Below, one piece after another: positions 1-6,339 of a stretch of 8,644 nucleotides of DNA (its first letter is position 1; each line of letters begins with the position of its first letter). Source of the stretch: an uncultured Rikenellaceae bacterium. GTDB lineage: Bacteria; Bacteroidota; Bacteroidia; Bacteroidales; Rikenellaceae. The position numbers were made by a program, and so were the translations under genes. Below the pieces are notes generated by a model. The model was not told the origin of the DNA and ran no database searches. It saw only the letters and a list, made by a program, of their open reading frames with translations. The DNA lies in NCBI GenBank assembly GCA_947176715.1, contig CAMWRR010000070.1, positions 1 to 8,644 of the forward strand, in the 5' to 3' direction.

Positions 1-236
1 CATTAAACACAACTCGCCTTATCCGGTCCGAGGCACGAGGACCGTAAGCCTTTCCGCTTGGCGGACTTGAAGCGTAGCGTAAAGACCGAGCGGGCCGCAC
101 CTCGCGGTGGGCAGAAAATCCCCCCACCGGAGGCCCGCAATAGAGAATAACGGAGTTATAAGCGTTCTTCGCTAAAGGCACCCAACCGCATTTATTAAAT
201 CCCCCGTGAGTTGCGGTCCCCCGCAGGCTCCAGCCC
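1..236. repeat. Structured direct repeat, copy 1 (may extend beyond left edge)
   Basis: This segment recurs at 473-708. Over the first ~205 bases the hand alignment shows about a dozen differences (roughly 95% identity), including one single-base indel; similarity then fades. It is GC-rich and full of short inverted repeats: CGGTCC/GGACCG at 24-29/39-44, an interrupted stem at 90-138, AGCG/CGCT at 161-164/170-173 and GCGG/CCGC at 213-216/221-224. The indel shifts any reading frame between the copies, so a conserved protein is unlikely; a structured RNA or a DNA-level element fits better. The match to copy 2 reaches the first bases of the window, so the true left end may lie outside. The family was not recognised. 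Confidence 0.88.
90..138. other. Invariant interrupted hairpin in repeat copy 1
   Basis: The arms GCGGG, CCTC and CGGTGGG pair with CCCACCG, GAGG and CCCGC, giving about 16 base pairs interrupted by small one-sided bulges around an ~11-base loop. All 49 bases are identical in copy 2 (563-611), although neighbouring sequence differs. No T-run follows the stem on either strand, so it does not look like an intrinsic terminator. A structural core of an RNA or a protein-binding site is inferred. Confidence 0.7.
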
Positions 237-472
237 TGTGAACCTCTCCGACCTCACGCTAACGTCAAAACTCCAGCACAAAAGACCTTTTCATAAGGAA
301 TACTTGCCTATGGCCCTCGCTCCGCTCGGGCCGCCATCCGGACGCAAGAACTCAGATAATGCGCATACCGTCAAGCCTCAAAAACACCTTATTGTCTCGC
401 AATCATGACTATATAAAACAATATTTTCTCTACTAAGATACACGATAAGTGCGGCCCGTGCGTCAGCGAGGA
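237..472. other. Spacer between the two repeats, no gene seen
   Basis: This 236-base stretch separates the repeat copies. Its first ~40 bases may be weakly related to the sequence after copy 2 (a shared TAACG-type segment). It contains a small imperfect hairpin at 310-337 (ATGGC pairing with GCCAT) and an AT-rich part around 405-450. A 65-codon plus-strand frame at 211-408 starts inside the repeat, has no recognisable domain and resembles no family I know, so I do not call it a gene. Confidence 0.6.
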
Positions 473-519
473 CATAAAACACAACTCGCCTTATCCGGTC
501 CGAGGAACGAGGACCGTAG

Positions 520-559
520 GCCTTTCCGCTTGGCGGACTTGGAGCGTTAGCGGAAAGGC
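520..559. other. Perfect 11-bp inverted repeat in copy 2
   Basis: GCCTTTCCGCT at 520-530 is exactly complementary to AGCGGAAAGGC at 549-559, with an 18-base loop. The corresponding right arm of copy 1 (AGCGTAAAGAC) carries two mismatches, so copy 2 looks like the more intact version or copy 1 has decayed. Confidence 0.75.
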
Positions 560-562
560 CGA

Positions 563-611
563 GCGGGCCGCACCTCGCGGTGGGCAGAAAATCCCCCCAC
601 CGGAGGCCCGC
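563..611. other. Invariant interrupted hairpin in repeat copy 2
   Basis: Identical over all 49 bases to the hairpin at 90-138. The GCGGG, CCTC and CGGTGGG arms pair with CCCACCG, GAGG and CCCGC. It is the best-conserved block of the repeat. Confidence 0.7.
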
Positions 612-708
612 AATAGAGGGTAACGAAGCTATAAGCGTTCTTCGCTAAAGGCACCCAACCGCATTTATTAAATCCCCCGCCCGTTGCGGCCCCCGCAGTC
701 TCCGGCCC

Positions 709-1019
709 GCTCTCCGTTAACGCTTGAAATTCAATCGGAACTATTTCCCAAACGCCTATGTTGATGAAACAATAAACTAACTGTCAGACTCCTGCAAAAA
801 TATTTAAGTTGTCCGGCAAAACTTATATCCGTTGCAATATGCGGCCCGAGGATAGCCAAACAAATTTCGCTTTTCTGCCACAAATGAATTTCTCTACCTG
901 AGCGAAGCGATGTACGTACGCTTTCCCGCTTTATTCGACCGATAATGTGGAGCAGTCCGATATGCTCCGCTTTATCCCCTCCGTACACCAGCGAGAACAT
1001 CAAACACAACCCCGAAAAA
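709..1019. other. Gene-poor stretch with a weak minus-strand open frame
   Basis: This is the region between the repeats and the stop codon of the EEP gene. The only sizeable frame runs on the minus strand from an ATG at 1000 to a stop at 731 (89 codons); a longer version needs a TTG start. Its product has no domain I recognise, and its composition is less GC-rich than the neighbouring genes. It lies just downstream of the EEP stop, so it could be a small co-transcribed gene, but a decayed fragment or chance frame is more likely. A GGAGCA/TGCTCC hairpin (949-968) lacks a following T-run. Confidence 0.4.
795..802 (-). promoter_or_regulatory. Possible -7 promoter box facing the repeats
   Basis: Read on the minus strand these bases are TATTTTTG, an exact match to the Bacteroidetes -7 consensus TAnnTTTG, inside an AT-rich stretch. 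Transcription would start near 788 and run leftward into the repeat at 708-473. The expected TTG-type -33 element is not at the usual 19-21 base spacing; a TTTTG lies only about 14 bases upstream. The match is short and could be chance. Confidence 0.25.
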
Positions 1020-2126
1020 CTATTTCGCCTTTCTCAACCGCACGGTAACCGGATTATGGTCGCTGAACGGAAGCGACGGCGATTCATAACGCACGCACTC
1101 GAACGACTCCGGAGAGAAGAAGATGTAATCTACGTTGAAAAGGCCGTACAACTCCCTGAACGAACGAGCATAACCTCTGCCCGCCACTTTAAAGCAATCT
1201 TTCAGTTCGTGCGACATTCTCTTGTAGGTGTAAGAGGCCGGCACGTCGTTGAAGTCGCCGCAAAGTATCACCGGATAGGGCGACGACTCTATGTAACCGG
1301 CCACGATGTCGGCCTGTGCAGCCCGTTTCATACCGTTTGTCTTCAGCTTGCCTATTATGCGACTGAACCCCTCCTTCATCTCCACATCCTCGCGTTCGGC
1401 CCCCTCCACGAAGGCTATATCGCTATTGTCCACATCGGTGGTCTGCATGTGGCAGTTGAATACGCGCACGGTGTCGCCCGATACGACTATATCGGCATAC
1501 ATTGCTCCGTTGCTCTCGTTCTCGAATACTATCTCCTCGGAGCGTACTATCTTGTGGCGGCTGTAAACGGCAAGCCCGTAGCCCACACCCGACCCCGGCT
1601 CGCTACGTATGTAGAAGGTCCTGCGATAAGGATACCCCCCCATCAGGGTACCTATGGAATCGGCAGGCATTGACGACGACGTGTAATACTCCTGCATGGC
1701 CAAAATGTCGGGGGCGGACGCTCTGACATATCCTGCTATACTGTCTATGGAGCCGTTCCAGCCGGCATCGCGGAATATATGGACGTTGTATGTCATCACG
1801 TCTATGTCGCCCGACGCACGCTTATCGTACTGCTTGAATATCGGCGGCTGTATATGGCGCGACACCACCCCGTATCCCGCCGCAAACAACAGTATGGGCA
1901 GAAAGGCTACCGGCTTCCAACGTATTATCCAGAATAGCGCCAGCAACAGGTTCAACCCTATTATGAACGGCGCCGCAAGCCCGAACGGAATAAAGAAGGT
2001 AGCGGAGGCGGGGTCGACCGTCGAGGCCAGATATGCGAACACGAGCGCCACGGCCGAAGCAACGGTCACGGTATAAAGCACTGTCTCTATTATGCCCTTT
2101 ATTATCTTAGATATACGTCGTATCAT
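1020..2126 (-). CDS. Membrane-anchored endonuclease/exonuclease/phosphatase family protein
   Basis: The product is 368 aa from the ATG at 2126. Three hydrophobic segments at about residues 14-36, 43-70 and 72-88 anchor the N-terminus. A complete EEP (DNase I-like, metal-dependent phosphoesterase) domain follows. Visible active-site motifs are TYNVHIF (N114), DILAMQEYY (E146), NCHMQ (H226), GDFND (D291, N293), VDYIF (D333) and the terminal SDH (D356, H357). The substrate cannot be read from sequence; relatives cleave nucleic acids, inositol phosphates or sphingolipids. The layout with membrane helices before the EEP domain is common in Bacteroidetes proteins of this kind. An in-frame ATG at 2168 (382 aa) and a GTG at 2195 also exist; I chose 2126 because it sits just ahead of the first helix. 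It is last in the gene run, 99 nt after hemH. Confidence 0.9.
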   Translation of the reverse strand: MIRRISKIIKGIIETVLYTVTVASAVALVFAYLASTVDPASATFFIPFGLAAPFIIGLNLLLALFWIIRWKPVAFLPILLFAAGYGVVSRHIQPPIFKQYDKRASGDIDVMTYNVHIFRDAGWNGSIDSIAGYVRASAPDILAMQEYYTSSSMPADSIGTLMGGYPYRRTFYIRSEPGSGVGYGLAVYSRHKIVRSEEIVFENESNGAMYADIVVSGDTVRVFNCHMQTTDVDNSDIAFVEGAEREDVEMKEGFSRIIGKLKTNGMKRAAQADIVAGYIESSPYPVILCGDFNDVPASYTYKRMSHELKDCFKVAGRGYARSFRELYGLFNVDYIFFSPESFECVRYESPSLPFSDHNPVTVRLRKAK

Positions 2127-2225
2127 AATGTCGTTATGTCGTAAGCTGTCAAAGTCAACCCGAAACATCTCCCGAAGCCTCTCTTCAAGTCGCACACGGG
2201 CATCACAAATGTCCGAAAAACAAAA

Positions 2226-3233
2226 CTATGTTTCAACCACGTCGGCCCATAAGGCTATCTCTTTAGCTATCAGGTCGCACCACCCGTCGTCGGCGTTGAG
2301 ACACGGTATGTAACGCAGCTCTCCGCCCGTTCGCTCGAACGCCTCGCGCGCCTCTGTGTCTATCTCCCACAGCGTTTCGAGACAGTCGGCGGTGAACGAC
2401 GGCGCCACCACCGACATCGTGTCGACCCCCTCCTCGCGCAGACGTACCATCGTATCGTCCAATGAGGGAGCGAGCCACTCTCCGCGCCCCAGACGCGACT
2501 GGAACGCCACCCTGTAACCCTCCGCACCGGCTTCGGCAGCTATGGCCGCCGCACCCTCGTAACACTGCAGACGGTAGCAATCGTCGTGCCTTATCTTGTC
2601 TATGCAGCCGCCCCACTCTACCCTGTTGCACTCCCGGGCGCACCTGACGCCACACGGCATGTGACCGAGCGGAAGCCCGTGAAAGCTGAACACCGTAATG
2701 CCGCCGGCCCCTTTCACACGCGAGGCCATAAGCTCCACATACCCCGGAAGAGCGTAGAACGGCGGATAGACGGTGAGCTTTACCCCACGGCAACCTTTCA
2801 GCGCCCTCTTGGTCTCCCTCACAGTAGACAGCACCGTAGAGACGGCAAAGTGCGGGTACATGGGCACCAGCAACAGGTCGGTGACACCGGCGTCTACCAT
2901 CTCCCTTACCGCCTCCCTCACAGAGGGCGAGCCGTAACGCATGGCCGTACGCAGCATAACGTCGCACCCGCCGAGCCGCCCGCGCACCTTACGCTCCAAC
3001 TCGGCCGTATGGCGCACGAGAGGGAAGCTGTCGCCGTCCCATATACGACCGTAAAGAGAGGCGGAGTGCGAAGCCCTCGCAGGCACTATAATGCAGTTTA
3101 CCAACAGCTTGCGCAAAATCCACGGCATACGTATCACGCATCCGTCCGATAGAAACCGTCTCAGATACGAGGCCACGTCTCTCTTGCGCGGAGAGGCCGG
3201 CGAACCGATATTTACCAATAGCGCCCCTTTCAT
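2226..3233 (-). CDS. hemH: Ferrochelatase (haem synthase)
   Basis: The product is 335 aa, near the usual length for bacterial ferrochelatases, which insert Fe2+ into protoporphyrin IX (or coproporphyrin III in some lineages) as the last or next-to-last haem step. Family landmarks are all present: LLVNIGSP at the N-terminus, YGRIWDGDSFPL (61-72), SFHGLP with the metal-site His185, FQSRLGRGEWLAP (244-256), and PSFTADCLETLWEI (279-291 region) with Glu286. A Cys-rich segment follows the catalytic His (C194, C198, C202, C210, C219, C224). The start was chosen at 3233 because it begins the conserved strand and its ATG overlaps the TGA of the upstream TPR gene by one base (TGATG), suggesting translational coupling. 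A longer in-frame extension to 3389 is an antisense-like Arg-rich artefact. No other haem gene is in the window. Confidence 0.96.
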   Translation of the reverse strand: MKGALLVNIGSPASPRKRDVASYLRRFLSDGCVIRMPWILRKLLVNCIIVPARASHSASLYGRIWDGDSFPLVRHTAELERKVRGRLGGCDVMLRTAMRYGSPSVREAVREMVDAGVTDLLLVPMYPHFAVSTVLSTVRETKRALKGCRGVKLTVYPPFYALPGYVELMASRVKGAGGITVFSFHGLPLGHMPCGVRCARECNRVEWGGCIDKIRHDDCYRLQCYEGAAAIAAEAGAEGYRVAFQSRLGRGEWLAPSLDDTMVRLREEGVDTMSVVAPSFTADCLETLWEIDTEAREAFERTGGELRYIPCLNADDGWCDLIAKEIALWADVVET

Positions 3234-3469
3234 CACGGATTGAGCCTGTCGGTATAGAAATAGCCGAATATGGCCTCTATCATTTCGGCGTGAGCTTTGG
3301 CCTCGGCGTTGTCGGGGTCTATCTCCAAGGCGCTGTAACAGTCGTTGAGAGCCTCGTGGTACAGCCCGGTCTGCTGATATAGAACGCACCTTTTCAGATA
3401 TAGTTCCACGCTGGGGGCGGCCTCTATCTGTTTGGTAAGTTCATCGAGTCTGTTATAAGTGAGCGGCAT
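3233..3469 (-). CDS. Small single-TPR protein
   Basis: This is a 78-aa protein with one tetratricopeptide repeat at about residues 21-54. The pattern YLKRCVLYQQTGLYHEALND then ALEIDP matches the TPR helix pair, except that Cys28 replaces the usual small residue (Gly/Ala). No signal peptide or membrane segment is visible, so it is probably cytoplasmic, and a role in protein-protein contact is the most that can be inferred. The first codons overlap the end of nadD by 17 nt and its TGA overlaps the hemH ATG by one base, so it is wedged in a coupled nadD-TPR-hemH block. The ATG at 3469 was chosen because the longer frame up to 3586 is simply nadD read in another frame. Confidence 0.78.
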   Translation of the reverse strand: MPLTYNRLDELTKQIEAAPSVELYLKRCVLYQQTGLYHEALNDCYSALEIDPDNAEAKAHAEMIEAIFGYFYTDRLNP

Positions 3470-4061
3470 AAAGTCCCTTTTCCATAATGTAGTTCTCCAC
3501 GCTACGGGGCAATAAACGTGCCACCCCGTCATGCGACAGCAACCTCGCGCGCAACTCTGTGGAGCTGACATCGAACAACGGCGCACCGTTCATAGGGCGG
3601 CACCACGATGGCAACGGGCCGCCGTAGCCCCTGCGCGGGTAGACCAGTATGTCCGACAGGAGCGACCGTAACTCCCCGGCACGATACCAACGCCCGAAGC
3701 CGGCTACGTTGTCGGCGCCCATCATGAGCACGAACTCGGCATCCGGGTTATACTCTTTCAGACGCCTGACCGTGTCGAAGGTGTACGACGGTCTCGGCAT
3801 GGCGAACTCGATGTCGCTGACGGAGGCGAACCCCGTCATGCCGCACTCCTCCAACGCCACAGACAGCATGGCCAACCGGTCGGCCTCCGGAGCCAGCTCC
3901 TCCCGGCTCTTGAACGGACTCTGTGGCGACACCACATATACCACACTGTCGGCATAGCCCCCCTCCACGGCATGGCGACCTATGGCAAGGTGACCGTTGT
4001 GGGGCGGGTTGAACGACCCGAAGTAGAGGGCGGTGCGTCCCGTATAAAGTCTACTGCACAT
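3453..4061 (-). CDS. nadD: Nicotinate (nicotinamide) nucleotide adenylyltransferase
   Basis: The product is 202 aa. NadD transfers AMP from ATP to nicotinate mononucleotide, giving deamido-NAD in NAD biosynthesis. The nucleotidyltransferase signature GSFNPPHNGH is at 15-24 (His21 and His24 of the HxGH-type motif). Further family marks are PRPSYTFDTV (89-98), MMGADN (113-118), the ATP-binding VSSTELR (165-171, the ISSTxIR motif) and the C-terminal VENYIMEKGLY. Length is typical. The only in-frame ATG before the signature is at 4061, leaving about ten extra N-terminal residues compared with many homologues. The 3' end overlaps the TPR gene by 17 nt; gmk ends 27 nt upstream. Confidence 0.96.
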   Translation of the reverse strand: MCSRLYTGRTALYFGSFNPPHNGHLAIGRHAVEGGYADSVVYVVSPQSPFKSREELAPEADRLAMLSVALEECGMTGFASVSDIEFAMPRPSYTFDTVRRLKEYNPDAEFVLMMGADNVAGFGRWYRAGELRSLLSDILVYPRRGYGGPLPSWCRPMNGAPLFDVSSTELRARLLSHDGVARLLPRSVENYIMEKGLYAAHL

Positions 4062-4088
4062 CTGTCTTGACTGTTACAGCGCTACCGG

Positions 4089-4655
4089 CTATCTGCCGAG
4101 AAACTCACGCACTACCGCCTCCGCCTCGGCCAACGCCGCATCCAGCGAGTCGTTGACGATGATTCTGTCGTAGCTGTCGGCCTGCGCCATCTCGCTCTCG
4201 GCCTTGGCTACGCGTCGCTCTATGGCCTCGGGGGTATCGGTGCCGCGTCCATAGAGACGGCGTCTGAGCTCCTCCACCGAAGGGGGCATTATGAATACCG
4301 ATAGGGCCTGACTCCCGAGCAACCTCTTGACATTGAGACCTCCGCGCACATCTATGTCGAACACCACCACATGACCCTCGGCCCATATACGGTCGAGCTC
4401 CGATTTGAGCGTGCCGTAACAACTGCCGCTATAGACCTCCTCCCACTCGATGAAGTCGCCCGAGGCCACGCGCGATGCGAACTCCCCGGCAGAGAGGAAA
4501 TAGTACTCCCGTCCGTCGCGCTCCTCGCCGCGGGGCGCACGCGAGGTAGCCGACACCGAGAACTCGAGCGACGGAAACACCTTTAGCAGATGGTTCACTA
4601 TCGTAGACTTACCGGCTCCCGACGGTGCGGAAAATATCAATACCTTTTTATCCAT
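4089..4655 (-). CDS. gmk: Guanylate kinase
   Basis: The product is 188 aa, typical for the family. It phosphorylates GMP (and dGMP) to GDP using ATP, in the cytoplasm. The P-loop SAPSGAGKST lies at about residues 9-18. The GMP-binding region is represented by SVSATSRAPRGEERDG and GREYYF, followed by GDFIEWEEVYSGSCYGT, and by the DIDVRGG motif near residues 100-106. Helical lid residues RRRLYGRGTD are also conserved. I chose the ATG at 4655 because MDKKVLIFSAPSG matches the usual short lead into the P-loop; an ATG at 4670 would add five residues. It lies 75 nt after the lipoprotein gene and 27 nt before nadD. Confidence 0.97.
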   Translation of the reverse strand: MDKKVLIFSAPSGAGKSTIVNHLLKVFPSLEFSVSATSRAPRGEERDGREYYFLSAGEFASRVASGDFIEWEEVYSGSCYGTLKSELDRIWAEGHVVVFDIDVRGGLNVKRLLGSQALSVFIMPPSVEELRRRLYGRGTDTPEAIERRVAKAESEMAQADSYDRIIVNDSLDAALAEAEAVVREFLGR

Positions 4656-4730
4656 AACTGTTCGTTTCATTCGTGTTCTGCATCTGACGGCAACTTGCCC
4701 GACAGACAGCGCCGATCACACACGACATAT

Positions 4731-5546
4731 CTACAAATATTCGGCAAACCTCCTCGGGTCGAGCCCTTCCGTTTTCACCACGACCACACCGTCGCGGTCG
4801 ATAAGGAAACAGGTAGGCGTAGCCTGTGCGCCGTAAAGTATCTTGAACGGACCGACATCCCCCTTGAGCTCGGAGACCTGAATCACGTCCAGCGGGTAAC
4901 ACCCCGCCACCTCCTTGAGCTCCTCCAACGACGAGCACGGCTGATAGGCCACTATATCGAAGCTGTCGCGGCCGAGACTGTCGCGCAACGAAGCAAGATA
5001 AGAGCGACCGTACTCGCCCATACAACCGAGCCCACCGTAGAGAAGCAATATTTTCTTGCCCCCCAACGACGAGAGGGTGAAAGAGGTACTGTCGGGAAGC
5101 GTTGCGGTAAAGTCGTAATAACGGCTGCCCTCCTCTATCTGGTCGTTGTCTATGTGCATACGGATAGCGTCCGCGTAAGGCGAAGATGCCAGCTCGGCGG
5201 GTATGCGCCCGAGCACCGCGCGCAGAGTGTCTTTCGGTATCTTCATACGCACCATGAATACCCTCTGCAACCCCGACGGGACGGAGGCGTACCTCAAAGC
5301 CAAAGAGACATTCTCGGCCAACGCGTCGTCGAGCAACTTGTGCGAAAGGGCCGTCAGGCTGTCTCTCTTCTCCGGCAGTGAGTCGTAAAGAGCGTATATC
5401 GAATCGGTACGAGCCTCGTAGCCCATCCACAACAGACTGTCCAGATGGAGATATTCAGCCTCCGAAAGAGGCCCGGAACCGCTGTCACGGCAAGAGGCCG
5501 CCGATATCAAAACGGCCATCGCCGCCAAAAGACAAATATTTTTCAT
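4731..5546 (-). CDS. Lipoprotein with degenerate thioredoxin/TlpA-like domain
   Basis: The product is 271 aa. The N-terminus has a Lys, a hydrophobic stretch and SAASC, read as a lipoprotein signal with acylated Cys19. Residues about 25-140 form a helical, Asp/Leu-rich region without a domain I can name; residues about 143-271 look like a TlpA/AhpC-type thioredoxin fold (YYDFTATLPDS, KKILLLYGG, QATPTCFLIDRDG with the cis-Pro at 244). The usual CxxC is missing: the site reads LGCMGEYG, with Cys175 kept and Glu178 in place of the second Cys. Other cysteines are C204, C216 and C246. Either it uses one Cys with a distant partner or it is not a disulphide oxidoreductase. Bacteroidetes carry many such envelope proteins, so its role is unassigned. 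The ATG at 5546 was chosen to expose the signal peptide; longer frames need a TTG. Confidence 0.72.
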   Translation of the reverse strand: MKNICLLAAMAVLISAASCRDSGSGPLSEAEYLHLDSLLWMGYEARTDSIYALYDSLPEKRDSLTALSHKLLDDALAENVSLALRYASVPSGLQRVFMVRMKIPKDTLRAVLGRIPAELASSPYADAIRMHIDNDQIEEGSRYYDFTATLPDSTSFTLSSLGGKKILLLYGGLGCMGEYGRSYLASLRDSLGRDSFDIVAYQPCSSLEELKEVAGCYPLDVIQVSELKGDVGPFKILYGAQATPTCFLIDRDGVVVVKTEGLDPRRFAEYL

Positions 5547-5613
5547 CGCACCTGCTTTAAGACTCAAAAACCACATAATATCCCTATCCTCAATCCCATG
5601 CAAGAAACCGCCG

Positions 5614-6339
5614 CTATACTATTATATTGAACAACTCGTCCACATACGGCACCGTATCGCAGATATTACGCCTCAGACAATACTCCACGTCGTCCTGCAA
5701 GCCTATCGACATTATATGGTTGTAGTGCTGACAGTTGACAAGCCCTTTACGCAGGTCGGAGGCGTAAAGGCCGTATATGTCCGTCATGGTACGTGCGATG
5801 TCGGTAAGGAATATCGACGGGTCGGCATCGAGCATTGTCCGGGCGATCATACCGGCGCACAAGGCATCCTCAAGGGTGTAGTTGTTTTCGCGACCTGAGC
5901 ATACCAGCACCGCATCGCGACCGTCGGCGAGCAGACGCCGGCTCACAGCCTCGGCGTTGATGAGCGCGCCTATGTATATGCGTCGGGCCGCACGGGCATT
6001 GTCTATGGCGCGCGTACCGTTGGTGGTGGTGAATACTATGGTGGCGCCGCGAACCTCGGGTATGGTGTAGGAGAGTGGCGAATTGCCCTTGTCGAACCCC
6101 TCCACCTTGACGGCGTGACGCTCCCCGCCCAACAGTGCCGCATGGCCGCGCTGCGCCAACGACTTGTGCATACGGAACGCCTCCTCCACGGTGACGGCCG
6201 GTATCACCCTCTCGGCACCGGCATTAAGTGCGGTGATTATCACCGATGTGGCGCGGAAGACATCTATCACCACGCAATTCTTGTGCAACACCCTCTCGGG
6301 CGTAACGTCGGCGGCCGATATGCAGGCGTCTATCTTCAT
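5614..6339 (-). CDS. comB: ComB-family 2-phosphosulfolactate phosphatase
   Basis: The product is 241 aa. ComB removes phosphate from 2-phosphosulfolactate in the coenzyme M / sulfolactate pathway of methanogens and some bacteria; the same family occurs in many bacteria that do not make coenzyme M. Family marks are VVIDVFRATSVIITAL (23-38), LGGER (70-74), GFDKGNSP (81-88), TTTNGT (104-109), CSGRENNY (147-154) and EDALCAG (157-163). Length is typical. The ATG at 6339 shares one base with the lepB stop (TAATG), implying translational coupling; the longer frame to 6672 is an antisense-like extension within lepB. Because no phosphosulfolactate synthase or other sulfolactate gene is nearby, the physiological substrate here is uncertain although the family assignment is firm. 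Confidence 0.9.
   Translation of the reverse strand: MKIDACISAADVTPERVLHKNCVVIDVFRATSVIITALNAGAERVIPAVTVEEAFRMHKSLAQRGHAALLGGERHAVKVEGFDKGNSPLSYTIPEVRGATIVFTTTNGTRAIDNARAARRIYIGALINAEAVSRRLLADGRDAVLVCSGRENNYTLEDALCAGMIARTMLDADPSIFLTDIARTMTDIYGLYASDLRKGLVNCQHYNHIMSIGLQDDVEYCLRRNICDTVPYVDELFNIIV

Larger units (their letters stand above)
473..708. repeat. Structured direct repeat, copy 2
   Basis: Second copy of the element at 1-236, in the same orientation and offset by 472-473 bases. It keeps every stem of copy 1 (CGGTCC/GGACCG at 496-501/511-516, the core hairpin at 563-611, AGCG/CGCT at 634-637/643-646, GCGG/CCGC at 686-689/693-696). It also has a perfect 11-bp inverted repeat (520-530 with 549-559) that is imperfect in copy 1. 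Within the first stem-loop the only change between copies falls in the loop (C34 versus A506). The copies therefore look like variants of one structured element rather than a gene duplication. Function and family are unknown. Confidence 0.88.

Noticed and set aside
211..408. 65-codon plus-strand frame in the repeat/spacer
   Set aside because: It starts inside repeat copy 1, is not preserved in copy 2, and shows no domain or typical composition.
1..708. CRISPR array or tRNA cluster
   Set aside because: Only two long repeats with one long spacer are present, unlike CRISPR spacing, and no tRNA-like T-arm or anticodon arm was found.
949..968. GGAGCA/TGCTCC hairpin as a terminator for the gene run
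   Set aside because: There is no T-run after the stem on the minus strand and it lies within a region of doubtful coding status.
945..1673. 242-codon plus-strand open frame
   Set aside because: It is antisense to the EEP gene, which carries all catalytic motifs; the His/Arg-rich product is an antisense artefact.
3234..3389. 52-residue N-terminal extension of hemH
   Set aside because: The extension is Arg/Gln-rich out-of-frame TPR-gene sequence; family homology begins at the ATG at 3233.
4689..4699. GGCAACTTGCC small palindrome between the lipoprotein gene and gmk
   Set aside because: The one-base centre cannot form an RNA hairpin and there is no promoter box or second copy to suggest an operator.
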